Assembly (NCBI RefSeq): GCF_027587175.1
Contig: NZ_JAPCID010000020.1
Location: forward strand, 56,269-120,268
Direction of reading: 5' to 3'
DNA: 64,000 nt
Source: Solirubrobacter deserti
GTDB lineage: Bacteria > Actinomycetota > Thermoleophilia > Solirubrobacterales > Solirubrobacteraceae
Positions within the stretch are counted from its first letter, which is position 1, and each line of letters starts with the position of its first letter. Below are positions 37,209 to 45,090 of the stretch, piece by piece. The notes under the pieces are model-generated. The model did no database searches. It saw only the letters and a program-made list of their open reading frames with translations, and was not told where the DNA came from. Made by a program: the position numbers and the translations under genes.

Positions 37209-37405
37209 GGCGGGATGTTGCGGAAGGCCGCGGGGCGCGGATCGTCGGGCGTCGCCGGGCGCTCGGCGGCCTCGGTGGTCTCGGTCGTCTCGCGCGGCTC
37301 CTCGACGGGGACGAAGCGCCCCGTCGCGGCGTCGAAGCGCATGGTCACCTTCGGTGGCGGCGGTTCACCGGCGTGCTGTCGGCCCGCGGGCTGGTGTCTG
37401 GCCAT
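37190..37405 (-). CDS. Small hypothetical protein
   Basis: 71 residues, proline- and glutamate-rich with little predicted order: PPPPKVTMRFDAATGRFVPV, then the ETTETTEAAERP stretch and PPFGGGV end. The central strand-like segment (VTMRFDAATGRFVPVEE) resembles short tails of larger actinobacterial proteins. Ends in the bidirectional hairpin and starts 9 bases downstream of the alpha/beta hydrolase stop, so it may be the second gene of that unit. No function recognised. Confidence 0.5.
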   Translation of the reverse strand: MARHQPAGRQHAGEPPPPKVTMRFDAATGRFVPVEEPRETTETTEAAERPATPDDPRPAAFRNIPPFGGGV

Positions 37406-37414
37406 GAGACCAGG

Positions 37415-38176
37415 CTACGTCGTCTGCGCCCAGCGGTGCCCGAACTCGCCGAGCGCGTGGCCGATCTCCGCGTAGACCTCGGCGTTGGCGCCCATGCCGA
37501 CGTGCGAGGAGTGCACCTCGACGAGGTCGGCGCAGCGGTCCAGGCAGGCGTGCCAGTTGACGATCCCGTCCGTCTTGGAGTAGATCGCGGTGAAGCCGAC
37601 CTCGGGCGGGACGTCGGCGTTGAACTCGTCGCGGAAGCGCTCGCAGCAGGCGCCGCGCAGGCAGCTCATGCGGAACATCCCGGGGAACCGGGTCGTGCCG
37701 AGCACGCCGACGAGCGCGACCTGGGCGAGCACGAGCGGATGCGTGCTGAGCTGGTTGACGGTGGGCGAGCCGAGCGTGACGATGCCGCTGACCAGGTCCG
37801 GGCGACGCACGGCGAGATGCCGGGCGAAGATGCCGCCGCGGCTCTGGCCGATCACGGCGACGCGCTCGCCCGTGTCCTGCGCGAACTGCTCGACCCGCTC
37901 CTCGAGGCGGTCGATCGCCTCCGACGAGCAGCCGACGTTGATCCGGATTCCGGCCCGGCGCGTGTGGTAGCCGTTCTGACGCAGCCAGCCGGTCATCGTC
38001 GCCAGCGAGCCGTCGCCGGCGAGGAAGCCGGGAATCAGCAGGACCGGGCGGCCCTCGCCCTCCGGCACCCCGCCGCCGCGCCAGACGGCGCTGCGCCGCA
38101 GCGCGGCCAGCTCGACGCCGGCCATGCTCTCGCGCCAGAGCGGGGGGAAGTGGGGAACCTGGACGCCCAAGTCCAC
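37415..38176 (-). CDS. Alpha/beta hydrolase (lipase/esterase-like)
   Basis: About 253 residues from GTG 38176; ATG 38125 is a later alternative, but the PPLWRE stretch upstream of it looks like part of the protein. The strand RPVLLIPGFLAGDGSLATM precedes the nucleophile elbow GQSRGG in RVAVIGQSRGGIFARHLA. A late Asp/His region follows (KTDGIVNW, HSSHVGMG). Several cysteines (MSCLRGACCERF) are unusual for a cytoplasmic hydrolase and may hold a cap. Divergent from the quinone oxidoreductase. Confidence 0.82.
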   Translation of the reverse strand: MDLGVQVPHFPPLWRESMAGVELAALRRSAVWRGGGVPEGEGRPVLLIPGFLAGDGSLATMTGWLRQNGYHTRRAGIRINVGCSSEAIDRLEERVEQFAQDTGERVAVIGQSRGGIFARHLAVRRPDLVSGIVTLGSPTVNQLSTHPLVLAQVALVGVLGTTRFPGMFRMSCLRGACCERFRDEFNADVPPEVGFTAIYSKTDGIVNWHACLDRCADLVEVHSSHVGMGANAEVYAEIGHALGEFGHRWAQTT

Positions 38177-38245
38177 ATTCTTACCCAAAACCGGTGCGGA
38201 CCACCACCGCCAACGGGACAGGGCGCCTGGAGTATCTTCGCGACC

Positions 38246-39187
38246 ATGCGTGCCGCCACCATCGTCGACGGCCGGATCGAGGTCGCCGACCGTCCCGATC
38301 CCGAGCCCCAGGACGGGCAGCTGCTCGTCCGCGTCCGCGCCGCCGGGCTCAACGGTGCCGACATCCTGCAGGTCGCCGGCCACTACCCCGCGCCGCCCGG
38401 CGTTCCCGCCGACATCCCGGGCCTCGAGCTCGCGGGCGAGGTCGTCGCCTGCGGGCGCCGCGCCGAGCGCTTCGAGCCCGGTGACCGAGTGATGGCGCTC
38501 GTCGCCGGCGGCGGGCAGGCCGAGCTCGCGGTCGTGCACGAGCGCACCGCGATGCCGGTGCCGGAGGAGCTCGACTGGACCGCCGCGGGCGGCGTCCCGG
38601 AGGTCTTCACCACCGCCCACGACGCGCTCTTCACGCAGGCCGGCCTCACGGTGGGCGAGCGCCTGCTGGTGCACGGCGCGGCCGGCGGCGTCGGCATGGC
38701 GGCCGTCCAGCTCGGCGTGATGGCGGGCGCGCGCGTGACGGCGACCGTGCGCGACGAGCACGCCCGCGAGCAGGTCGCGGCGCTCGGCACGGTGCACGCG
38801 ATCGCGCCCGACGAGTTCGTCGCCGCGGGCGAGTACGACGTGATCCTCGAGCTGGTCGGCGCGATCAACCTGTCCGACAACCTCGACGCGCTCGCCGTCG
38901 GCGGCCGCATCTGCACGATCGGCGTCGGCGCGGGCGCCAAGGCCGAGATCGACCTGCGCAAGCTGATGGCCAAGCGCGGGCGCATCCACGGCTCCACGCT
39001 GCGCACGCGCCCGATCGAGGAGAAGGCGATCGCGGCGCGGCTGGTGGAGAAGATGGTGCTGCCGGGCTTCGCGTCCGGCGACCTGTCCGTGCCGGTCACG
39101 GCCGCCTTCCCGCTCGGAGACGCGCCAGCGGCCTACGAGCGCTTCAGCGCCGGCAAGAAGTTCGGCAAGGTCGTCCTGGAGATGTGA
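38246..39187 (+). CDS. Zinc-independent quinone oxidoreductase (MDR/QOR family)
   Basis: 313 residues. GroES-like N-terminal half contains VRAAGLNGADILQVAGHYPA, and the Rossmann half contains LLVHGAAGGVGMAAVQLGVM, the NADPH site. It lacks the zinc-ligand cysteines of true alcohol dehydrogenases, as expected for QOR-type enzymes that reduce quinones or enals with NADPH. ATG 38246 matches the family start MRAATI. Converges with the UDG-like gene, whose stop is 4 bases away. Confidence 0.92.
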   Translation: MRAATIVDGRIEVADRPDPEPQDGQLLVRVRAAGLNGADILQVAGHYPAPPGVPADIPGLELAGEVVACGRRAERFEPGDRVMALVAGGGQAELAVVHERTAMPVPEELDWTAAGGVPEVFTTAHDALFTQAGLTVGERLLVHGAAGGVGMAAVQLGVMAGARVTATVRDEHAREQVAALGTVHAIAPDEFVAAGEYDVILELVGAINLSDNLDALAVGGRICTIGVGAGAKAEIDLRKLMAKRGRIHGSTLRTRPIEEKAIAARLVEKMVLPGFASGDLSVPVTAAFPLGDAPAAYERFSAGKKFGKVVLEM

Positions 39188-39190
39188 GCG

Positions 39191-39796
39191 CTAGTACGGC
39201 GGGAAGTCGCTCCACCAGGTGCCCAGCTCGCGGAACGCGCGCCAGAAGTCGCGCTTGGCGGACTCCTCGTCGAGCGATCGGTCGATGTCGGGGACGTACA
39301 GCGCCTCGATCGAAGGCGTCAGGCGCTGGATGTCGCCCGGGAGCTCATGGAGCTCGCGGGCGAGTGGCAGCTGCAGGTCGTTGAGCACGTCCAGCGCGTC
39401 GGTGCCCATGACCACGACGATCTTGGGCTGCACGATCGCCAGCTCCTCCACCAGGCGCGCGACGCACTCCGGCGCGGCCAGGGAGGGATCGGCGACCGGG
39501 CACTTCACGCACAGCGTGCCGTAGACGACCAGCGGGTCGATGTCGAGCCGCCGCAGCGACTTCATGAGGGCGGTCCCCGATCGGCCGTAGAAGGCAACGC
39601 CCTCCTCGACCTCCGCGGGGGTCGGCGCGTACTTGAGCAGGAACACGTCCGCCTGCGGGTGGCCCGAGCCCAGCACCGGCATCAGGTTGCCGCGTGGGCA
39701 GCGCTCGCAGCTCTGCAGGTCGTGGGTGAACGTGTTGAGCTCGCGGATGGCGCGCTCGAGGTACTTCTCGCGGATCTCGTCGTCGGTGGCGGGCAT
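39191..39796 (-). CDS. Uracil-DNA glycosylase superfamily protein with altered motif I
   Basis: 201 residues from ATG 39796. Four cysteines for a [4Fe-4S] cluster fit family 4/5 UDGs: C30 and C33 (QSCERCPRG), C99 (GTLCVKC) and C111 (APECVARL); C96 is extra. The motif I region, GEAPG-x-x-E in standard members, reads LLKYAPTPAEVEEG, although the downstream FYGRSGTALMKSL is conserved. The motif II/III region near IVVVMGTDAL is preserved. Uracil activity is therefore uncertain. Third gene after TsaC-like and GT-PHP. Confidence 0.8.
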   Translation of the reverse strand: MPATDDEIREKYLERAIRELNTFTHDLQSCERCPRGNLMPVLGSGHPQADVFLLKYAPTPAEVEEGVAFYGRSGTALMKSLRRLDIDPLVVYGTLCVKCPVADPSLAAPECVARLVEELAIVQPKIVVVMGTDALDVLNDLQLPLARELHELPGDIQRLTPSIEALYVPDIDRSLDEESAKRDFWRAFRELGTWWSDFPPY

Positions 39797-39845
39797 TCCG
39801 CCGACGAGGTTCACGCCCAGCCCGGGTTCTCCTTGCCCCTGCAAG

Positions 39846-41747
39846 TCACTGCCCGCCGCGACCGGCCACCGCCTTCGCCACCTTGCGCCTGCGCGTGGCC
39901 CGGCGAGCGGCCGGTGGCATGGCGGTCGTCTGGAGGAACTTGAGGGCCTGAACCTGCGCGTAACGCAGGGAAGAAGGCTTGGCGGCGATGTTCGCGTCGC
40001 GCAGGGATTCCAGGAACTCCTCGGGTCCGTCGAAGTCGCGCATCGTGATCCGGACCGAGCCCAGCGCCTGTGCAACATGTCCGTCAGTCCCGGCGCCGCC
40101 GACGATCCGGTACTTGGCGGCGAAGCGCACGGCCTCCTCGTTGAAGGCCGGGATCGCGATCCGCGGGTTGAAGACCTCGATCGCGTCGATGTCGGACACG
40201 ATCGCGAGCATGTGCTCATAGTCCGGGACGCTGTGTAGGCGGTCGAACGGGTGCGGGACGTAGACCAGCCCGCCCTGGCGGCGGATCTCGGCGATCGTCT
40301 CCTCGAGCGTCATCCCGCGCGGGATCTTCTCGTTGATGAACAGGCCGATGACCTCGCCCTGGTCGGCGGTCTTGACCTCCTCGCCGACGATCACCTTGAT
40401 GCCGTAGTCCGCGGCCTTGGCCGCTGCGTCGTGCGCGCCGGAGATCTCGTTGTGGTCGGTGACGGCGATCGCGCCCAGCCCGACTTCGACCGCGGTGGCC
40501 AGCAGCACGTCGACCGGGGTCGCGCAGTCGTTGGAGTGGTCGGTGTGCATGTGCAGATCGACGTCGATCAGCTTCTTCTTGGCCACGCGCGCGCGGACCT
40601 CGGGCTTGGGGTCCGGGTCGTGCCGGAGCGCGGCCAGGCCGGCGTAGATCTCCTCGACCTGGTCGGTGACCCGCGTCCACCCCAGCGCCTCGCGTGCCTC
40701 GGCACCCGCGGCGACGAGCTTGGCGCGCAGGGCCTCGTCCTTGAGCGCGCGCTCGAGCTGCTGGGCGAGCACCTCCACGTCGCCGACCTGGAAGTGCAGG
40801 CCGAGGTCTCCCTCGCGCAGGACCTCCTCGTACACCGGCGTGCGCGCCGCGAGCGGGACGGCGCCGACGCCGAGCGCCTTCACCAGAACGCCGGGGGCGG
40901 TCACCTGGCCGAGCGAGGCGGCCACGACGATGTCGGCGCTCGCGAACGCCGCGTCCTCGTCGTCGACGACCGTCACGCGGTTGCGCAGGCTCGAGCGCAG
41001 CGTCGGGATGCCGCCCGTCTTGCTGTAGACGACGGCCTCCCACGGCAGCTCCTCGGGCAGCAGCCGCAGCGCGCGCAGGAACAGCCGCAGCGCGCCGCGC
41101 TCCTCGCGGTCGCTGAACGCGATCCGCGGCGGGCCTTCCGGCCGCTCGCGCTGCTCGGGGGTCATCCCGGGACGCAGCAGCTGGTAGGAGGACGGGAAGA
41201 AGCGGTTCATCAGCTCCGCGGTGGCCTCGTAGGACGCGGTGCGCGCGTCCATGCGGCCGAAGAACAGCTCCACGAACTTGCGGGCGACCTGCGTGGAGAG
41301 GACGCGCTCGGCGGGAGCGTGGAAGGAGCCGACGTTCAGCGCGCGGCTGTGCCGGAGGGCGACGCTGCCCGCGCTCGGCGCCCACGGCTCGTGCACGTGC
41401 ACGAAGTCCAGCGGCGTGTGCGTGAGCACTTCCTCGATCGTGCGCGCGATGTCCACCGGCGGCGCCGGGTTGATGCCCTTGCGGCCCGTGTTGAACAGCA
41501 GCTCCCCGACCCCGAGGACGCGGACGCCGCCGTCGGGGTCGAACAGGTCCTCCGGCGTCTCGCGCGCGGCGCGGATCAGCCGGCGCGACTCCCGCACGAG
41601 GTCGGGATTGCGCGAAGGTGCGAGCAGCAACACCCGGTGGCCGCGCGCGGCGAGCTCCTTCGAGACCTCCGAGGCGAACGTTCCGACCTCGTTCGCATCC
41701 TCGAGCGGATGCGGCGCGACCTGGGCGATGGCGAACCGTTCAGCCAC
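39846..41747 (-). CDS. GT4 glycosyltransferase fused to PHP metallohydrolase
   Basis: 633 residues. Residues 1-380 form a GT-B glycosyltransferase 4-like fold: VAPHPLEDANEVGTFASEVS, then FVHVHEPWAPSAGSVALRHS, and an acceptor/donor region VYEEVLREGDLGLHFQVGD. Residues about 388-600 are a PHP phosphoesterase: DLHMHTDHSND (HxH), AVTDHNEISG, VGEEVKT, VYVPHPFDR and GAGTDGHV keep all metal ligands. The tail is basic. It overlaps the TsaC-like gene by 8 bases. Both halves look intact; the natural substrate pair is unknown. Confidence 0.88.
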   Translation of the reverse strand: MAERFAIAQVAPHPLEDANEVGTFASEVSKELAARGHRVLLLAPSRNPDLVRESRRLIRAARETPEDLFDPDGGVRVLGVGELLFNTGRKGINPAPPVDIARTIEEVLTHTPLDFVHVHEPWAPSAGSVALRHSRALNVGSFHAPAERVLSTQVARKFVELFFGRMDARTASYEATAELMNRFFPSSYQLLRPGMTPEQRERPEGPPRIAFSDREERGALRLFLRALRLLPEELPWEAVVYSKTGGIPTLRSSLRNRVTVVDDEDAAFASADIVVAASLGQVTAPGVLVKALGVGAVPLAARTPVYEEVLREGDLGLHFQVGDVEVLAQQLERALKDEALRAKLVAAGAEAREALGWTRVTDQVEEIYAGLAALRHDPDPKPEVRARVAKKKLIDVDLHMHTDHSNDCATPVDVLLATAVEVGLGAIAVTDHNEISGAHDAAAKAADYGIKVIVGEEVKTADQGEVIGLFINEKIPRGMTLEETIAEIRRQGGLVYVPHPFDRLHSVPDYEHMLAIVSDIDAIEVFNPRIAIPAFNEEAVRFAAKYRIVGGAGTDGHVAQALGSVRITMRDFDGPEEFLESLRDANIAAKPSSLRYAQVQALKFLQTTAMPPAARRATRRRKVAKAVAGRGGQ

Positions 41748-42471
41748 TGAGCGGGAGGATAGTCACCGGTCCCTCCCGCAAGATGTCCCACGGGTGAACG
41801 AGCGTGTCCACGACGGTGGACGGCCGGTCGTACTTGATCGCCTCGGGGTCGACCACGACGTGGATGGCGCCGCTGCCCACGGGATGGAGCCGGCCCGCGG
41901 CCTGGATCGGGTCCGGGTCGGGCGGCTCGCCCGACAGGTTGTGCGACGTCGCCGTCAGCGGACCCCTGAACGCGGCGAGGATCTGCAGCGTCGCGGGCGT
42001 GTCCGGGATGCGCGCGCCGAGCGTCCCGGTGTGCGCGGTCAGCGCGTCCGGCACCACGCCGCGGCTGCGCCCGACCAGCGTCAGCGGCCCGGGCATGTGC
42101 TCCAGGCACAGGCGCCGCGCCTCCTCGGGCAGCTCCGTGACCCGGTCGATCTCCTCCAGCGAGGCGACGGCCACGTGGATCGGTTTGGCCTCCGGGCGCC
42201 CCTTGGCGGCGTAGACGGCGTCGATCGCGGCCTCGTCGGTGGCGTCCACGGCGAGCATGTAGCCCGTCTCGGTCGGGAGCACCGCGAGCCCGCCGCCGCG
42301 CAGGTGCTCGACGCACGCGGCGACCGCGCTGAGCGGCAGCAGCCGCCCACGCGTGAGTTGATCGTGCACTTCCAGCGGCAAGCGGTCATCGTACGCCGGA
42401 ACCCGGTTGCGTTGGGAAACCTGAGCGTCCGGCCAGGGGCGGCCGATCCGCCCGACCGTAGGTTCCCGCAC
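41740..42471 (-). CDS. Sua5/YciO/YrdC (TsaC-like) family protein
   Basis: Up to 243 residues. The conserved core starts near GGGLAVLPTETGYMLAVDAT and includes YAAKGRPEAKPIHVAVAS, the MPGPLTLVGRS loop, and GPLTATSHNLSG. TsaC enzymes make threonylcarbamoyl-AMP for the t6A modification of tRNA; YciO members are related but distinct, and the PTETGYML variant of PTETVYGL makes TsaC identity less sure. The first 30 residues are poorly conserved; TTG 42381 or GTG 42369 may be the true start. Heads an operon with GT-PHP and UDG-like genes. Confidence 0.8.
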   Translation of the reverse strand: MREPTVGRIGRPWPDAQVSQRNRVPAYDDRLPLEVHDQLTRGRLLPLSAVAACVEHLRGGGLAVLPTETGYMLAVDATDEAAIDAVYAAKGRPEAKPIHVAVASLEEIDRVTELPEEARRLCLEHMPGPLTLVGRSRGVVPDALTAHTGTLGARIPDTPATLQILAAFRGPLTATSHNLSGEPPDPDPIQAAGRLHPVGSGAIHVVVDPEAIKYDRPSTVVDTLVHPWDILREGPVTILPLSG

Positions 42472-42492
42472 ACATCGACCACGGAGGAGCGC

Positions 42493-42831
42493 ATGTCAGT
42501 CGTCGCCCACTACGAGGACTTCACGGCCATCCACGACCACATGCCGGGCAGCGACGGCGCGCTGCGCGTGTCGGGCACCGTCGTGTGCCGGACCGACGGC
42601 TGCACGGCCGAGCTGCGCGACTACGAGGGCAACCCGGGGATCAACCCGCGCATGCTGGTGCTCGAGCTGGCGTTGAGCGGGCCGGAGGGCGGGGCGGCGG
42701 AGGTGCTCACGCCGATCCCGGTCGAGTACGTGCTGTCCGAGCCGGGGCTCGAGTACGAGCAGGTGGAGTTCCGGGTGTCGGGCACCGACGACGAGCCGCC
42801 GCCCGTCGTCGAGGTGCAGCACCCGCAGTGA
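42493..42831 (+). CDS. Conserved hypothetical protein
   Basis: 112 residues, beta-rich and acidic: MSVVAHYEDFTAIHDHMPGS, then RVSGTVVCRTDGCTAELRDY and the EQVEFRVSGTDDEPPPVVEV end. The pattern of short strands suggests a single small beta-sandwich. Preceded by GGAGGAG ribosome site. Divergent from the TsaC-like gene, converging on tetR with a 3-base gap. No function recognised. Confidence 0.75.
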   Translation: MSVVAHYEDFTAIHDHMPGSDGALRVSGTVVCRTDGCTAELRDYEGNPGINPRMLVLELALSGPEGGAAEVLTPIPVEYVLSEPGLEYEQVEFRVSGTDDEPPPVVEVQHPQ

Positions 42832-42834
42832 GGG

Positions 42835-43476
42835 TCAGCGCCGGCGCGCCATGATGGTGAGGAACTGGTCGACGCTCAGTGGCGGGGCGGACATCGGCGT
42901 CGGCGCCGTGCGCTGCTGGGCGAGGCCGTCGACCAGCAGGGTGAGCGTACGCTCGAAGTAGTCGGGTGAGCAGTCGCGGGTGACGTCGGCGATGGCGCCG
43001 ACCGCCTGGTGGATGAGCGGGATGTCGAACGGCGAGATGTCCTCGCGCAGGACGCCCGCGGCCTTGGCGCGCTCGATCAGCGCCCCGGCGAGCGGCTGGA
43101 TGGTCGCGCGGAACGCGGTCACCTGCTCGCGGCCGCGATCGGTGGAGAGCATCACGTCCTTGAGGCCGCGGTCGCCGGCGTGCATGCGCGAGACGGTCAT
43201 CACGTACGTGCGGAACGCCTCCCACGGGTCCTCGATCTCCAGCGCGGCCCGGGCGGCCTCGACGATGCGGTCCAGCTTGGTGGCGAAGACGGCCTCCACG
43301 AGCGACTCGCGGTCCGGGAAGCGCCGGTAGAAGGTCCCGATCCCGACGCCCGCCGCCGCGGCGATGTCATCGACGGACACGTCGACGCCGCGCTCGGCGA
43401 ACAGCGTCCTGGCGGCTTCGAGGATGCGCTGGCGGTTGCGTTCGGCGTCGACGCGGAGGGGGCGGGCGGCGGACAT
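42835..43476 (-). CDS. TetR-family transcriptional regulator
   Basis: 213 residues. The N-terminal HTH contains NRQRILEAARTLFAERG and VDDIAAAAGVGIGTFYRRFP, typical TetR sequence. The C-terminal ligand domain is unclassified. It is divergent from the DHA2 efflux gene at 43577, so it most likely represses that pump and itself from sites in 43477-43576. Confidence 0.92.
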   Translation of the reverse strand: MSAARPLRVDAERNRQRILEAARTLFAERGVDVSVDDIAAAAGVGIGTFYRRFPDRESLVEAVFATKLDRIVEAARAALEIEDPWEAFRTYVMTVSRMHAGDRGLKDVMLSTDRGREQVTAFRATIQPLAGALIERAKAAGVLREDISPFDIPLIHQAVGAIADVTRDCSPDYFERTLTLLVDGLAQQRTAPTPMSAPPLSVDQFLTIMARRR

Positions 43477-43534
43477 GGGTGAGACGCAGGATAGAAGAAA
43501 GCGGAAGCACTCCCTCCAGTTCCGTGCTACCTTG

Positions 43535-43547
43535 TCCGATAACCGGA
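43535..43547. promoter_or_regulatory. Possible TetR operator
   Basis: TCCG-N5-CGGA inverted repeat in an AT-richer patch (TTGTCCGATAACCGGAAT) between the divergent tetR and MFS genes, about 30 bases upstream of the MFS start. The arms are only 4 bases, so this is a weak candidate. Confidence 0.35.
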
Positions 43548-43576
43548 ATACCAGCCTCCACTTCCTCCCCTAAGGC

Positions 43577-45040
43577 ATGCCTCCCCACACCGATCCCCAC
43601 CACTCACGCCGCTGGTTGATCCTCGGCGTCATCGCCATCGCGCAGCTCATGGTCGTCCTCGACGCCACGATTGTGAACATCGCGCTCCCGAGCGCCCAGC
43701 AGGACCTCGGCTTCAGCAACGACTCCCGCCAGTGGGTCGTCACCGCCTACGCGCTCGCGTTCGGCTCCCTGCTGCTGCTCGGCGGCCGCATCGGCGACCT
43801 GTTCGGGCGCAAGTGGACGTTCATCGGCGGCCTGCTCGGCTTCTCCGTCGCCTCCGCCGTCGGCGGCGCGGCCGACTCGTTCGGCCTGCTCGTCGGCGCT
43901 CGTGCCGCGCAGGGCGTGTTCGGCGCGATGCTCGCGCCTTCGGCCCTCGCGCTGCTGGCCACGACCTTCACCGACCCGCGTGAGCGCGGCAAGGCGTTCG
44001 GCATCTTCGGCGCGATCGCCGGCACCGGCGCCGCGATCGGCCTGCTGCTCGGCGGCATCCTCACCGAGTACCTGTCCTGGCGCTGGGCGCTGTACGTGAA
44101 CCTGCTGTTCGCGCTGCCCGCCGCCGTCCTCGCCTTCCGCCTGATCACCAACCAGGCGAACCCGCAGCGGCCGCGGATCGACGTCCCGGGCACGCTGCTC
44201 GCCACGTCCGGCCTGTTCGCGCTCGTCTACGGCTTCTCGAACTCCGAGACGAACTCCTGGGGCCACCCCGTGACGATCATCATGCTCGTCGCCGCGGTCA
44301 TCCTGCTCGCCGGGTTCTTCGCCGTCGAGCGCCGCGTCGCGCACCCGCTGCTCCCGCTGCGCGTGATCGCCGACCGCACCCGCGGCGGCGCGTTCGCCGG
44401 CATCGGCATCGCCGGCATCGCGATGTTCGCGCTGTTCCTGTTCCTCACGTACTACCTGCAGTCCACGCTCGGCTTCTCGCCGATCCAGACCGGCCTCGCG
44501 TTCCTGCCGATGTCGGCGGCGATCATCGTCACGGCCAACGTCGTCAGCCAGCGCCTGCTGGCCAAGTTCGGTCCGCGGCCGCACATGGTCACCGGCATGC
44601 TGCTCGGCGCCGCCGCGATGCTCGTGCTGACCCAGCTCGGCACCGACTCCAGCTACGTCACCCACGTGCTGCCGGCCCTGGTTCTGATGGGCGTCGGCAT
44701 GGGCAACATCTTCCCGCCGGCCTTCCAGAGCGCCACCTACGGCGTCGACCGCGCCGACACGGGCGTCGCCTCGGCCATGGTCAACACCATGCAGCAGGTC
44801 GGCGGCTCGATCGGCACCGCGCTGCTGAGCTCGATCTTCGCCGGCGCCGTCACGTCCTACGCCAACGGCCACACCCCGTCGCCGTCCCTGGCCGAGACGG
44901 CCACCGTCCATGGCTACACGGTCGCCTTCTGGGTCGCCGCGGGCGTCTTCGCCGCCGGCGCGATCATCGTCGGCGCGATCGTCCCGTCGGTGCGCGTCGC
45001 CGAGCCGGGCGCCGCGGGCGAACCTGTCGCTGCGCACTGA
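43577..45040 (+). CDS. DHA2 (EmrB/QacA) family MFS drug efflux transporter
   Basis: 487 residues with about 14 membrane segments. Segment 1 carries the DHA2 motif LDATIVNIALPSAQQDL, followed by QWVVTAYALAFGSLLLLGGR and the motif A loop GRIGDLFGRKWTF. The second half holds LTYYLQSTLGFSPIQTGLAF. It should export lipophilic drugs with proton antiport. ATG 43577 lies 100 bases from tetR. Confidence 0.93.
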   Translation: MPPHTDPHHSRRWLILGVIAIAQLMVVLDATIVNIALPSAQQDLGFSNDSRQWVVTAYALAFGSLLLLGGRIGDLFGRKWTFIGGLLGFSVASAVGGAADSFGLLVGARAAQGVFGAMLAPSALALLATTFTDPRERGKAFGIFGAIAGTGAAIGLLLGGILTEYLSWRWALYVNLLFALPAAVLAFRLITNQANPQRPRIDVPGTLLATSGLFALVYGFSNSETNSWGHPVTIIMLVAAVILLAGFFAVERRVAHPLLPLRVIADRTRGGAFAGIGIAGIAMFALFLFLTYYLQSTLGFSPIQTGLAFLPMSAAIIVTANVVSQRLLAKFGPRPHMVTGMLLGAAAMLVLTQLGTDSSYVTHVLPALVLMGVGMGNIFPPAFQSATYGVDRADTGVASAMVNTMQQVGGSIGTALLSSIFAGAVTSYANGHTPSPSLAETATVHGYTVAFWVAAGVFAAGAIIVGAIVPSVRVAEPGAAGEPVAAH

Positions 45041-45090
45041 GAACCGGCCAACCGTTCTCGCACCTGCGAAGTTCTGGGTAGGGTCGCCGC

